This document shows positions 7,380 to 16,814 of a stretch of 37,962 nucleotides of DNA, piece after piece; positions within the stretch are counted from its first letter, which is position 1; each line of letters begins with the position of its first letter. The notes below the pieces were generated by a model. It saw nothing but the letters and a program-made list of their open reading frames with translations. It was not told where the DNA came from and made no database searches. This stretch comes from Bacillota bacterium. GTDB taxonomy: Bacteria > Bacillota > Clostridia > Christensenellales > Aristaeellaceae. The stretch spans positions 1 through 37,962 of the forward strand of contig JAEWNM010000041.1 in NCBI GenBank assembly GCA_023392755.1, given 5' to 3'. Made by a program: the position numbers and the translations under genes.

Positions 7380-8780
7380 TTACATGGTACTCTTCCAATC
7401 TTCCAGGGTATCGACATCTTTCAAATCCACCGCGTACGCGGCGATGATTTCCCCCGTACGCGCATCCAGCTCCACCTTGTAGTTGGGCATACGGGCATTT
7501 TCGCCGTAGTAGGCCAGCACTTCGGCACCGAAAGCCTCGTCGCTGTCGTACTGACTGGGCCTATGAAAGAAGAACTTCCAAAGCGGCTTATCCGGGTTTG
7601 TTATGTCATAGAACACATTGGGTTTGTGAAGGAAAAAGCGGAGTTCCTCCTCCTTGCGGCCCAGCGGGTCAACAAGGGCCTTTTGGGCCAGCTCCAGCGC
7701 TTGAGCCTGCGTTAGCGCCTTTTCATCCGGCAGGCCATAGATGAATGAAGAAAAGGCAACATCCCTCGGACTGAAGTAGTCCGGCTCCTGGGCATACCGA
7801 ATTGAAATTTCTTTCGCCAGCGTTTCTGACCAGAGCGCCTTGGCTTCCAAGCTGCTCCTTTGCAGATTGGCACCATGGGCCTCACCAAACTCTCTCATCT
7901 TAATCATGAGAGGATCGTTGCGCCTCTTGTTGGCATCCTCCTCATAGGCACGCTTGCTTTCCAGCAGGCTTTCCACCGATTCTCGCAGTTCCCCCGTCTC
8001 CGGGTGAATATACACCCAGAAATTTTCGAACAGCCGTGTCTTGACCGGCATGCTCTCCGGCGCCCAATAGTCAACGGACCAGTAGGCCTGCTTATCGCCG
8101 GTCGCCACGGAATCCTCCGGCACCTGGAAAGAGGTGGTCACGGTGTAAGCGTCCAGCACGCTTTCTAAAACGCCGTAGCCTTTGGCAATCTCCCGTCGGG
8201 CAATCGCGATGGCCTTTTCCTCATCAACCGGGCCTTCCGGCATAACATACAAGGTATGGTCCGCTCCCTGCAAGCCCATGTCCACCATCAACTGGGAATA
8301 CCAGGCCTGCTCATCCTTTGTCCACTGTTCAAAGGGGCCCCAGGCGGCAATCATGATTTCCATGAAGCTGATTTCAGAAACTTCCCGCCCGGTAAATGTA
8401 CTGAGGGCCTCATCCGCGATTTTTTCGGCCTCCTGTGCCGGCAGCTTGCCGGAGAGAAGGTTTTCAACCGCTTCGGTTTTTTTTGCAAACTCCTGCTCCA
8501 CAAGCGCGCCTACCAGGGCAATCTTTTTCTCCACGGGCCACTGTTCAAAATAGCCCGAATCCTGCTCCGTTTGCACAATCTGCCTTGCGGTATCCTTCCA
8601 AGTGGTCAGCGCAAGCGCCACCCCGGCTGCCAGCACCAGTACCAATACCGTAACCAGTACAAATGAAATTTTCTTCTTCACAACAGGTTCCTCCTTTACA
8701 CCGCGTGCCGCATTCATCAATGCATGATAGCAGTCATCCGGTATCGGGCCAAACGCGTTTTTCAAATCATTGCGCTTCAT
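7380..8780 (-). CDS. membrane protein, probable partner (anti-sigma) of the ECF sigma factor
   Basis: The 466-residue product has a short cytoplasmic N-terminus (NDLKNAFGPIPDDCYHALMN, about 1-35) of a type often found on clostridial membrane proteins paired with ECF sigma factors, one membrane helix (about 38-58), and a long external region. The outer part has repeated segments such as VYIHPETGELRE and VELDARTGEI that resemble PepSY/YcdB-type beta-hairpins. The gene overlaps the sigma gene by 14 bp, which supports co-regulation; sequestering of the sigma factor by the N-terminus is inferred. No catalytic motif is evident. Confidence 0.6.
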   Translation of the reverse strand: MKRNDLKNAFGPIPDDCYHALMNAARGVKEEPVVKKKISFVLVTVLVLVLAAGVALALTTWKDTARQIVQTEQDSGYFEQWPVEKKIALVGALVEQEFAKKTEAVENLLSGKLPAQEAEKIADEALSTFTGREVSEISFMEIMIAAWGPFEQWTKDEQAWYSQLMVDMGLQGADHTLYVMPEGPVDEEKAIAIARREIAKGYGVLESVLDAYTVTTSFQVPEDSVATGDKQAYWSVDYWAPESMPVKTRLFENFWVYIHPETGELRESVESLLESKRAYEEDANKRRNDPLMIKMREFGEAHGANLQRSSLEAKALWSETLAKEISIRYAQEPDYFSPRDVAFSSFIYGLPDEKALTQAQALELAQKALVDPLGRKEEELRFFLHKPNVFYDITNPDKPLWKFFFHRPSQYDSDEAFGAEVLAYYGENARMPNYKVELDARTGEIIAAYAVDLKDVDTLEDWKSTM

Positions 8781-9258
8781 GAAGCCACGCCTCCTTTTCC
8801 CCTTCCATTTCCGTGCGAAGCGTATCGCGCGCCCGGCTCAGCCTGCTTCTGACCGTGCTTTGAGGTATGTGAAGCAGCCGGGCAATTTGCTCATAGGAAT
8901 ATCCTTCAAGATAATGCAGCACCAGCGGCAGGCGCAGCCTTTCGGGCAGGCTTTCCACTGCCCACTGCAATGCCGGATCGGGCGCGCGGGATGGATATGC
9001 GGCATCCACTTCGTTTTGAAGCAGATATTTCCGTTTTCTTCGCAGCAGTGTATGGCATTCATTGATCAGGATGCGTGTAATCCACGTGCCAAACAGGGTT
9101 TTGTCACGCAGCTTATGCCGGCTCTCCCATGATTTGAGCATCGCTTCCTGCAAGGCATCCTTGCAGTCCTCATCATTTCGCAGGATTGTGCGCGCGACAC
9201 GGTAGAGCATTTCGCTCTTACCATCCACGAGCGCAACAAAATCCTTTTTGTCGATCAT
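8767..9258 (-). CDS. ECF-type RNA polymerase sigma factor
   Basis: A 163-residue sigma-70 family factor with only regions 2 and 4. Region 2 is seen in YRVARTILRNDEDCKDALQE and SWESRHKLRDKTLFGTWITR; region 4 in LPERLRLPLVLHYLEGYSYE and the helix-turn-helix IARLLHIPQSTVRSRLSRAR. The start at 9258 is chosen because GGGGTGA precedes it at good spacing; an ATG at 9330 would run through the palindrome at 9284-9297. It is the first gene of a two-gene operon with the membrane protein. The signal it answers is unknown, but a membrane-bound partner suggests an envelope stress. Confidence 0.88.
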   Translation of the reverse strand: MIDKKDFVALVDGKSEMLYRVARTILRNDEDCKDALQEAMLKSWESRHKLRDKTLFGTWITRILINECHTLLRRKRKYLLQNEVDAAYPSRAPDPALQWAVESLPERLRLPLVLHYLEGYSYEQIARLLHIPQSTVRSRLSRARDTLRTEMEGEKEAWLHEAQ

Positions 9259-9283
9259 GCGTTTCACCCCATATCCGCCTTGC

Positions 9284-9297
9284 TGTAACGCGTTACA
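9284..9297. promoter_or_regulatory. palindrome upstream of the ECF sigma gene
   Basis: A perfect 14-bp palindrome, TGTAACGCGTTACA, begins 26 bp before the sigma start. On the minus strand TGTAAC and a TGCAAC (9316-9311) resemble ECF -35 elements, but no good -10 box follows either. The rest of the 9298-9583 gap holds no recognisable gene. Confidence 0.45.
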
Positions 9298-9583
9298 TGA
9301 ATTAGACGCGGTTGCAGCCGGAATCCTCATGCTTGGACAAAAATATTTTGGTAATTCTGGCGTCAGTAACCATGCGGATAAAAGGCAAACTGCCGTGAGC
9401 GGTGAATTTTTTGCGTTGGAGTACTGTGGATTACGTTCTCAAACCATTCCCCCACTGAATATAAGCAATTGGAGGATGGGATTTTCAAGGCTTGACGGCA
9501 TGGTTTCGCTTGCAAAAAAGCGCCGGAAACCTATTGCGTCATGCATGCCGTTGTTTCAAAGAAAGCATGAAAGGGGGGGCACT

Positions 9584-9913
9584 ATGTTTGAGAGCAAAAT
9601 GGTCAGGATTGAAAAGGCAATCAGGAAGGGAAATGAGCAATCGCTCATCAAGCTGGCGGATTCCAAGGATATGGAATGCAGATTGGCAGCCATTTCCGGC
9701 CTTGGAAAAACAAAAGGCGATGAAGGGTTCAACTACCTCATACTGCTTGTGAGAAACCAGGATGCCAGGATTCGCGCCGCGGCGGCAAACGCCCTGGGGG
9801 AGACAGGCAACCCCCATGCCAAGGCGTATATCAAGGCGCAGTTCAAGGTGGAAACAGACCCGCTGGCGCGTGAGGCCCTTGCCAGCGCCGGTGCAAAAAT
9901 CAAGGAATTCTAA
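9584..9913 (+). CDS. small HEAT-repeat protein
   Basis: A 109-residue all-helical protein with three HEAT/PBS-lyase-type repeats, each with the pattern helix-D-x-x-(V/I/R)R-x-x-A(A/I)xxLG: MECRLAAISGLGKTKGD, ARIRAAAANALGETGNPH and a last PLAREALASAGAKI. The start at 9584 is chosen for the strong AAAGGGGGGG site six bases ahead; the open frame upstream is not protein-like. Such proteins are scaffolds for protein or nucleic-acid contacts. It stands alone between the ECF operon and HelD with its own terminator, so the partner is unknown. Confidence 0.75.
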   Translation: MFESKMVRIEKAIRKGNEQSLIKLADSKDMECRLAAISGLGKTKGDEGFNYLILLVRNQDARIRAAAANALGETGNPHAKAYIKAQFKVETDPLAREALASAGAKIKEF

Positions 9914-10036
9914 ACATGCCATTGTGCGGGAGGACACGCTTGTTTGCCGTGCCGGCAAAAGCAAGGACAGGGCCGCTTTGGCCTTTGGGTGCAGGTGCCA
10001 GCTTAACTGACGGCAACGCATTGAAATGGAAAATGG

Positions 10037-10076
10037 AACGCCGATAAGCAGCCCGGCAGGGCGGCTTATCGGCGTT
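10037..10076 (+). terminator. terminator after the HEAT-repeat gene
   Basis: A 13-bp perfect outer stem (10037-10049 with 10064-10076) and an inner GCCC/GGGC stem, followed by a short T stretch. The remaining 195 bases to the next gene start contain no recognised gene. Confidence 0.75.
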
Positions 10077-10271
10077 TATGTACGCATTTTAAGAATGCCG
10101 GAACAGGAAATCATGCCACCCAAAACGGCATTGACTTCTTCCACCATTATTATAGCATGCTTTTGAAACAATAACCAGACTGTATATTCCGGCGGGAATG
10201 TGCTAGACTACATGCACGTCGGAGTACGCCGGCCCCCATATGCGGCAACGGACGAAAGGGGATGCAGGGCA

Positions 10272-12521
10272 ATGAGCAAGGCGCAGGAGCAGGGCGAGCA
10301 GGAGGCTGAAAGCCTGTACCTGAAGCAAACGGTCGCCACCGCCCGCAGGCAATGGATGCTTGCAAGGCAAAGGGTACACGGCCAGGAGGCGGATATATCT
10401 TCTGCGTATGAGGATATGCAGGAGTATGTAACCCATGAGGTATCGGGCCTTTACTCCATGCAGGGCTTTCACGACCTGGTGGAATTGAGCCAGTACGCAA
10501 TGCCTGTGTCGGGGCAGATCTCCGCCCATGAAGCCGGGGTTCAGGCCATACGCACTTTGGAAAGAATGATGGACTCCCCTTACTTTGCCAGAATCGATTT
10601 CCGTTTTGACGGGGATGAGGCGGCGGAAAAAATCTATATCGGGCGCGCTACGCTGATGGATCAGCAAACGATGTCCATCTATGTACACGATTGGCGGGCG
10701 CCCATATCCAGCATGTTCTACCGTTTTGGGATAGGCCGCGCATCCTATAAAGCCCCCAGCGGCACGGTCCATGGCGAGATGAGCCTGAAAAGGCAGTATG
10801 AAATACAGCGGGGCGAGCTTTGTTATTTCTTTGATGCGGATGTACAGATCATCGACGAATACCTCCGGCAGCTGTTGTCCAGGCCCGCTTCCCCGAACAT
10901 GAAGACCATTGTGGAAACCATTCAAAGGGATCAGGACATAGTAATACGGGATATGGAAAACGACGTATTGATGGTGCAGGGCGCAGCGGGCAGCGGCAAA
11001 ACCTCCATCGCGCTGCACAGAATTGCCTACCTTACGTATCAAGGGCTTGGCAGCAGGCTTAACGCCAACGACATCCTCATCCTCTCGCCCAATACGGTAT
11101 TCGAGGAATACATATCCCACGTTCTTCCGGAGCTGGGAGAAAACCACGTTAAGACGCTGCTGTTTGAAGACATGTTTCATAAAATTCTGCCAGGGGTTCC
11201 GATTCAGTCAAGGGGCCAATGCATAGAGCAATTGCTTGCCACGGAAGACGATGTCCAGGCGGCGCTTAGCAATAGCTGCGCCGCGCTGAAGGGGTCGGCC
11301 GCGTTTATCCGTATGCTGGACCGGTTGGTGCTGGAACTGCCCCGGAAGTGGATTGCCTACCGGGATATCGATTATGCCGGCCAAACGATTGCCCGGCGGG
11401 AATTGGAAAAAACCGCCCTATGCAACTCCAAAAAAATCGCGCCGCTGGGTGTTCAGCTCAAGTGGCTGGAAAGCGAAATACTGGAAAGGGCACATGGGTT
11501 GCGCAAGCGGCGCATGCAGAAGCTGGAGCAGTTTGCCGCGCTGTATCCGGAGCACGCGATGGAAGTGGAAGCGTTTTCCAGGTGGCTGTCCATACGGGAA
11601 AGCGCCGTTCTACTTAGGGAAATCAAAGCGTTTACCCATATTGATGCCCTGGCTGTATACCGCAGGCTGTTCAACGACGAGAAGTGCTTTTACCGCCTGT
11701 TTGATGGCATACCGCTGCCTGACAACATTGAGGAAATCCGCCGCCTGACATGCAGTCGTCTGTCCGGGGAACGGCTGTATAGCGACGATGCCCAGGCGCT
11801 GCTGTATTTGCATATACGCATCCACGGCTTCGGGGAATACACGCATATGCGCCAAGTGGTGCTGGATGAGGCGCAGGATGAGTATCCGCTGTATTTTGCC
11901 ATACTGCGCGAACTGTTCCCCTACGCCCGCTATACGATACTGGGCGATGTGAACCAGACCATCGGAAAGCAGGCGGACATATCGCTGTATGACCTAATTG
12001 GCAAAACGCTGGGCAAGGAAAAGTCCACGCTGGTTTCCATGGAAAAAAGCTTCCGGTGCACCATGGAAATATGGCGGTTCAGCACAAGATTCCTGGAACC
12101 GGGCACGGCCGGCCAGTGCTTCAGCCGCAGCGGTGAGGAGCCGGCCGTCCACAGGGCCGAAGACCTTTCACAGATGGATGAAATGCTGATACGGGAAGTG
12201 GCCGCCTGCAAGGAAAAAGGACACCAGTCCATCGGGCTGATCGCAAAGACGGAGCGGGATGCGTTTGCGCTGTATGGACGGCTGAAGCACAGGCTGGATG
12301 TGCGTTTGATTCATAACGGGGCCATGGCGGACATACGCGGCACGCTCATCCTGCCCATTTATCTGGCAAAGGGGCTGGAGTTTGACGCCGTGCTTGTGTG
12401 CGGCACGGATCAAAAGCATTACCATGCACAAAGCGACAAACGGCTGCTGTACATTGCATGCACAAGAGCGCTGCACCGGCTGAACCTTTTTTACATGGGG
12501 GAGATTAGCCCGCTGCTGTGA
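10272..12521 (+). CDS. helD: HelD-like UvrD/Rep-family helicase, RNA polymerase-associated
   Basis: The 749-residue protein has the HelD layout: a charged coiled-coil N-terminal arm (about 1-70), a beta-rich pre-ATPase block with VHDWRAPISSMFYRFG, then a split superfamily-1 motor. Walker A is GAAGSGKT (237-244), motif II is VLDEAQDEYP, motif III GDVNQTI, motif IV/V KSFRC and YLAKGLEFDAV, motif VI LLYIACTRALH. HelD proteins bind RNA polymerase and pull it off stalled complexes or DNA using ATP. The start at 10272 follows AAAGGGG with nine bases between; an in-frame ATG at 10200 adds 24 unlikely residues. The next gene starts 30 bp downstream. Confidence 0.88.
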   Translation: MSKAQEQGEQEAESLYLKQTVATARRQWMLARQRVHGQEADISSAYEDMQEYVTHEVSGLYSMQGFHDLVELSQYAMPVSGQISAHEAGVQAIRTLERMMDSPYFARIDFRFDGDEAAEKIYIGRATLMDQQTMSIYVHDWRAPISSMFYRFGIGRASYKAPSGTVHGEMSLKRQYEIQRGELCYFFDADVQIIDEYLRQLLSRPASPNMKTIVETIQRDQDIVIRDMENDVLMVQGAAGSGKTSIALHRIAYLTYQGLGSRLNANDILILSPNTVFEEYISHVLPELGENHVKTLLFEDMFHKILPGVPIQSRGQCIEQLLATEDDVQAALSNSCAALKGSAAFIRMLDRLVLELPRKWIAYRDIDYAGQTIARRELEKTALCNSKKIAPLGVQLKWLESEILERAHGLRKRRMQKLEQFAALYPEHAMEVEAFSRWLSIRESAVLLREIKAFTHIDALAVYRRLFNDEKCFYRLFDGIPLPDNIEEIRRLTCSRLSGERLYSDDAQALLYLHIRIHGFGEYTHMRQVVLDEAQDEYPLYFAILRELFPYARYTILGDVNQTIGKQADISLYDLIGKTLGKEKSTLVSMEKSFRCTMEIWRFSTRFLEPGTAGQCFSRSGEEPAVHRAEDLSQMDEMLIREVAACKEKGHQSIGLIAKTERDAFALYGRLKHRLDVRLIHNGAMADIRGTLILPIYLAKGLEFDAVLVCGTDQKHYHAQSDKRLLYIACTRALHRLNLFYMGEISPLL

Positions 12522-12551
12522 TGGCGCGGCCTGGTGAAGGGAGGATTCTGC

Positions 12552-12842
12552 TTGGTTATTTACAAGGTAACAAGGATGCTGGCGGATATCATCAGCGCGG
12601 ATGAGGAGGACATTTCGCCGAAAATGGCCCTGACCAGCGTCAACGGCGTTTATCCCATTGATCTGGCCGGCTTGATCATCGCATGCGAGAAGGAATTTCG
12701 GATCACCATTCATGATGAGGATGTGCTCACCTTCGGCTGCATTGCCGACCTTGCGGCATACATTGATCAAATGAAACTGGACGGCCTGGCGGAAACGCCC
12801 GAGCGCACGGAAGAAGACCGCACCGCATGGTTTTACGAATAG
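12552..12842 (+). CDS. acyl-carrier-protein-like protein lacking the carrier serine
   Basis: A 96-residue protein with the ACP fold pattern: helix I IYKVTRMLADIISADEEDIS, helix II with LAGLIIACEKEFRITIHDED, and helix IV CIADLAAYI. In true carrier proteins helix II opens with Asp-Ser-Leu and the Ser takes phosphopantetheine; here the aligned residues are Tyr34-Pro35-Ile36, so the attachment serine is absent. A carrier role is therefore unlikely, and a structural or regulatory role is inferred. The start is TTG at 12552, seven bases after AAGGGAGG. It sits between helD and the toroid-protein gene (46 bp downstream). Confidence 0.7.
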   Translation: MVIYKVTRMLADIISADEEDISPKMALTSVNGVYPIDLAGLIIACEKEFRITIHDEDVLTFGCIADLAAYIDQMKLDGLAETPERTEEDRTAWFYE

Positions 12843-12888
12843 CCTCATCAGCGCACACTGGCAATCCGCGGCGTCCCATGGTAAAATA

Positions 12889-13989
12889 ATGGCAGATATC
12901 ACCCTTGAAAAAAATGCCATTCAAAAGACAAAACTTTCCAAGGCGCGCAAACATACGCCTGATGAACGGAGGATGCGTTTGGACGGCTGGAAAACCTGCC
13001 TCAAGGCTGATCCCACGCCTTGGCTTTTGGAGGCGGAAAACCCGTCGGTGCGTTTATTCACGCTGACGGATATACTGGATAAACCGGAAGGTGATCCGGC
13101 GGTGCAGGACGCCCGGCAGGCGGTCATGCAGGCCGGCATGGTGCCCGATATCCTGTCAAGGCAGCGGGAGCCAGCGTATCTTAAGGCCTACCCCGCCTTT
13201 TACACCGGCAAATACAAGGGCCTTGTATGGTCGCTGATCGTGCTGGCGGAGCTGGGTGCCCAGCCCAACGCGCAGATCAGGGAGCAATGCGAATACCTGC
13301 TTGATTATTCCCAGGAAACGCAGGACGGCGGCTTTTCGCAGCATGCGGCGGCGAAAGCGGGCGGGGGCAGGGTCAGCGAGGTCATCCCCTGTCTGACCGG
13401 GAATATGGTATGGAGTCTTGTTCGCTTGGGCTATCTTCATGACACACGGGTGCAAAAGGGCATCGATTGGCTCACACGGTATATGCGTTTCAACGACGGC
13501 GTGGAAAAAGAACCCCAGGTTCCGCCATATGACCATTATGAAGCGTGCTGGGGCAGGCATACCTGTCATATGGGCGTTGTGAAGGCACTCAAGGCATTCA
13601 GCGCCATACCGGAAGGGGAGCGGACCGCCGCCGTAAGCGATACGATTCAAAAGGCCGCCGAATTCATGCTGATCCACCATATTTACAGGCAAAGCCACAA
13701 CCTGAAACGAACCTCCAAGCCCGGCTGGCTGAAATTCGGCTTTCCCCTGATGTATCAGACGGACGTGCTGGAGATACTGGACATACTTGTCACGCTTGGC
13801 ATACATGACAGCCGCATGGAGGATGCCGTGGGCCTTGTAATTGAAGCGCAGGATGATATGGGCAGGTGGTGCCTTAATAACACCTATGGCAGCGACCGGC
13901 TGCTGATTCCCATGGGCCGCAAGGACGAACAAAGCAAATGGCTTACGCTAAGAGCCGTGAGGGTTTTGAAGAGGCATATGTGCAGATAA
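12889..13989 (+). CDS. alpha/alpha-toroid protein (prenyltransferase/squalene-cyclase-like fold)
   Basis: The 366-residue product consists of repeated helical pairs seen in terpene-cyclase/prenyltransferase-like toroids: KYKGLVWSLIVLAELGAQP, CLTGNMVWSLVRLGYLHDTR, HMGVVKALKAFSAIPEGER and MYQTDVLEILDILVTLGIHD, with QDGGFSQ and QDDMGRW turns. It opens with a conserved NPSVRLFTLTDIL segment. The cyclase DxDD acid motif was not seen, so no cyclase activity is claimed. This family is widespread in anaerobes, and in databases is sometimes mislabelled. The ATG at 12889 lacks a strong ribosome site, so the start is less certain than most. Confidence 0.65.
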   Translation: MADITLEKNAIQKTKLSKARKHTPDERRMRLDGWKTCLKADPTPWLLEAENPSVRLFTLTDILDKPEGDPAVQDARQAVMQAGMVPDILSRQREPAYLKAYPAFYTGKYKGLVWSLIVLAELGAQPNAQIREQCEYLLDYSQETQDGGFSQHAAAKAGGGRVSEVIPCLTGNMVWSLVRLGYLHDTRVQKGIDWLTRYMRFNDGVEKEPQVPPYDHYEACWGRHTCHMGVVKALKAFSAIPEGERTAAVSDTIQKAAEFMLIHHIYRQSHNLKRTSKPGWLKFGFPLMYQTDVLEILDILVTLGIHDSRMEDAVGLVIEAQDDMGRWCLNNTYGSDRLLIPMGRKDEQSKWLTLRAVRVLKRHMCR

Positions 13990-14024
13990 ATGCCTTTGGT
14001 TTGCCGATCATGAAAGGAAATCAC

Positions 14025-15598
14025 ATGTTCAGGCCGCAATTTGCAAGAAAATATTCCGAAGACACGGGCTTTCGGCGAACGCAGCAGGGCAAGCCGCTGA
14101 CACGCTTTTTACGCATGGTGGAAACGTTTGGGCTTATTATCGGAATCATGGCGGCCGCCACGTTCATTTCCTTAATGTTCAGAAACCTGGGCTTTCATGA
14201 ATCCAACTATATCATGACCTACAACCTGGGCGTCGTATTGATCGCCTACCTTACGGAAGGGTATTGGTACGGTATTGCCGCTTCTCTTTTGGGGATGCTG
14301 ACATTCAACTACTTTTTTACCGTGCCGTACTATACGCTGGTCGCATACAGCCCGGAATATCCTGTCACATTCATTATCATGCTGATTACGGCGCTGATCG
14401 CAAGCACATTGACGGCCCGGGCCAAACGGGAATCCCAGCGGGCCGAAACGCGGGAAAAGCGCATCCATATCCTTTATCAGTTGGAAAAGAACCTGCTGGC
14501 CGCCAACAGCAAGCCCCAGCTTATCAAAGTGGCGTCCAAGGATATCAGCGGCCTGTTTGACGCTTCCGTCATGATCCTGGTGTCCGACCTGGACGGCGAA
14601 CTGTCCATGCGCCATGTGGTGGGCACCGATATCTTCCAGGAGGAGCGGGAAAAGGCCGCCATGATGGAAACCTACCGTTCCGGCATGGCCAGCGGTACCA
14701 GAAAGGAACTGTTTTCCTTTTGCAGCGCCTATTACCTGCCTGTCAACGGCCCCAGCGGCGTGCTGGGTGTCATCGGCATCGCTTTTCCCGACAAGTACAT
14801 GCTCTTAGAAAGCCAGAAGATGTTCCTGGATACCATCAGCGCCCAAATCGCCCTGGCATTGGAGCGGGAGCGGCTGTACGAAAAGCAGCAGCGGACCAAA
14901 ATGGAAATAGAAAAGGAACGGCTGCGGGGCAACTTGCTGCGTTCCGTATCCCATGATCTGAGAACGCCGCTAACCAGCATACTGGGTTCCGTAGGAACGA
15001 TGATTGAAAATTATGACGTGCTGGACGACGCGGTATGCAAAGACTTCTTAAGCGACATTTACGGGGAGGCCGAGTGGCTGAGCGCCCTGGTGGAAAACAT
15101 ACTGAGCCTGACACGGCTGGAGGGCGGAAAGATCGCGCTGCACAAGGAAATGGAGGCGGTGGAAGAGATTGTTGCCGAGGCCGTCTCCCGCGTGAAGAAA
15201 CGGGCCGGGCAGCATGTGATCGATATTGCGATCCCGACGGAACTGCTGATGATCCCCATGGACGGCACGCTGATTGAACAGGTGCTGGTAAACCTTTTGG
15301 ACAACGCCATCAAGCACACCCCTGCCCATGCCGCCATCAGGATCGCCGTGCGCCGGGAAAAGGGACGGGCGGTATTTGAGGTCAGCGACAACGGACAGGG
15401 GATTCCGGATAACGACCTTCCCTTCATTTTTGACCGTTACTTCACAAAGCCGCCCGGCGGCACGAACCGGCGGGGCATCGGTATCGGGCTTTCCATATGC
15501 GATTCCATTGTCAAGGCCCATGGCGGAGAGATTGCCGCGGAAAACAAATCTTCAGGCGGTGCGGTGTTCCGGTTTACGCTGCCCACGGAGGAAAACGA

Positions 15599-15602
<4 letters not shown>
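14025..15602 (+). CDS. kdpD: KdpD-like sensor histidine kinase without the N-terminal KdpD/USP domains
   Basis: The 525-residue kinase starts near the membrane part of KdpD. Residues 34-125 give the DUF4118 four-helix membrane region (NLGVVLIAYLTEGYWYGIAA, NYFFTVPYYTL), about 150-275 a GAF-like domain, SVSHDLRTPLTS with the phospho-accepting His310, then the ATPase boxes NLLDNAIKH, DNGQGIP, RGIGIGLSIC. The usual N-terminal KdpD domain and universal-stress domain (about 370 residues) are missing. The start at 14025 follows AAAGGAA and lies 35 bp past the previous gene, which rules out a longer version. The response regulator gene overlaps its stop (ATGA). It likely controls the trk genes downstream. 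Confidence 0.85.
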
Positions 15603-16294
<692 letters not shown>

Positions 16295-16316
16295 AGGTAT
16301 ATACACCGATTTTTTT

Positions 16317-16339
16317 GCCGCCTGCGGGCGGCTTTTTTT
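16317..16339 (+). terminator. terminator of the kdpDE operon
   Basis: A GCCGCC/GGCGGC stem with a TGCG loop followed by seven T, 23 bp after the kdpE stop. Confidence 0.88.
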
Positions 16340-16368
16340 CACAAAGTCTTAACTGCCGTGGCCGGATA

Positions 16369-16401
16369 TTCACAGCATCCTTATTCCGCATCCGCTATAA
16401 T
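16369..16401 (+). promoter_or_regulatory. possible promoter of the trk operon
   Basis: A perfect TATAAT (16396-16401) lies 32 bp before the next gene. The nearest -35-like box, TTCACA (16369-16374), is 21 bp away, longer than ideal, which fits a promoter that needs an activator such as KdpE. Confidence 0.45.
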
Positions 16402-16432
16402 ACAATCATTCTCCGGAAGGGAAGGATCAGCA

Positions 16433-16771
16433 ATGCAAAAGGATGAATTTTCATCCGCCTATTGGGCGGCGGTGGAAAAGGCCGCCCTTGCCTTGAAAAA
16501 AGGGGATTTCCCTTTGTCGCGCTCAAGCATTGCCAACGCCATGGCAATGAATATGGATGCCCCGGAACCCCATAACCTGCTGGGCATATTCTACGAGCTT
16601 CTGGGCGACGACAGGGCCGCCAGGCAGCACTACCGGGCCGCCTACGCGCTGGACCCCACATACAAGCCCTGCTGCCGCAATCTGGAAAGGCTGGCCCTGT
16701 ATGGCTGGAACGCATCATCCGGCGGCCTTGACTTTGGCGTTTTTGCGCCGCAGGATGGCAGCGGCGCTTGA
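16433..16771 (+). CDS. small TPR-like protein
   Basis: A 112-residue soluble protein with one clear tetratricopeptide-type helix pair: EPHNLLGIFYELLGDDRAAR followed by QHYRAAYALDPTYKPCCRNL, and a weaker helical pair before it. The start at 16433 follows GGAAGGGAAGGA. It is the first gene after the promoter-like site and lies 43 bp upstream of the first trkA-type gene, so it probably belongs to the potassium-uptake operon, with an unknown binding partner. Confidence 0.7.
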   Translation: MQKDEFSSAYWAAVEKAALALKKGDFPLSRSSIANAMAMNMDAPEPHNLLGIFYELLGDDRAARQHYRAAYALDPTYKPCCRNLERLALYGWNASSGGLDFGVFAPQDGSGA

Positions 16772-16814
16772 AACTGACGCAAATGCGGCAACAGCCGCAA
16801 AGAGGTGGATTGTT

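Noticed and set aside
12552..12842. functional acyl carrier protein
   Set aside because: The serine that carries phosphopantetheine is replaced.
12889..13989. nitrogenase iron protein label sometimes given to this family
   Set aside because: No P-loop or cluster cysteines of NifH; the chain is a helical toroid.
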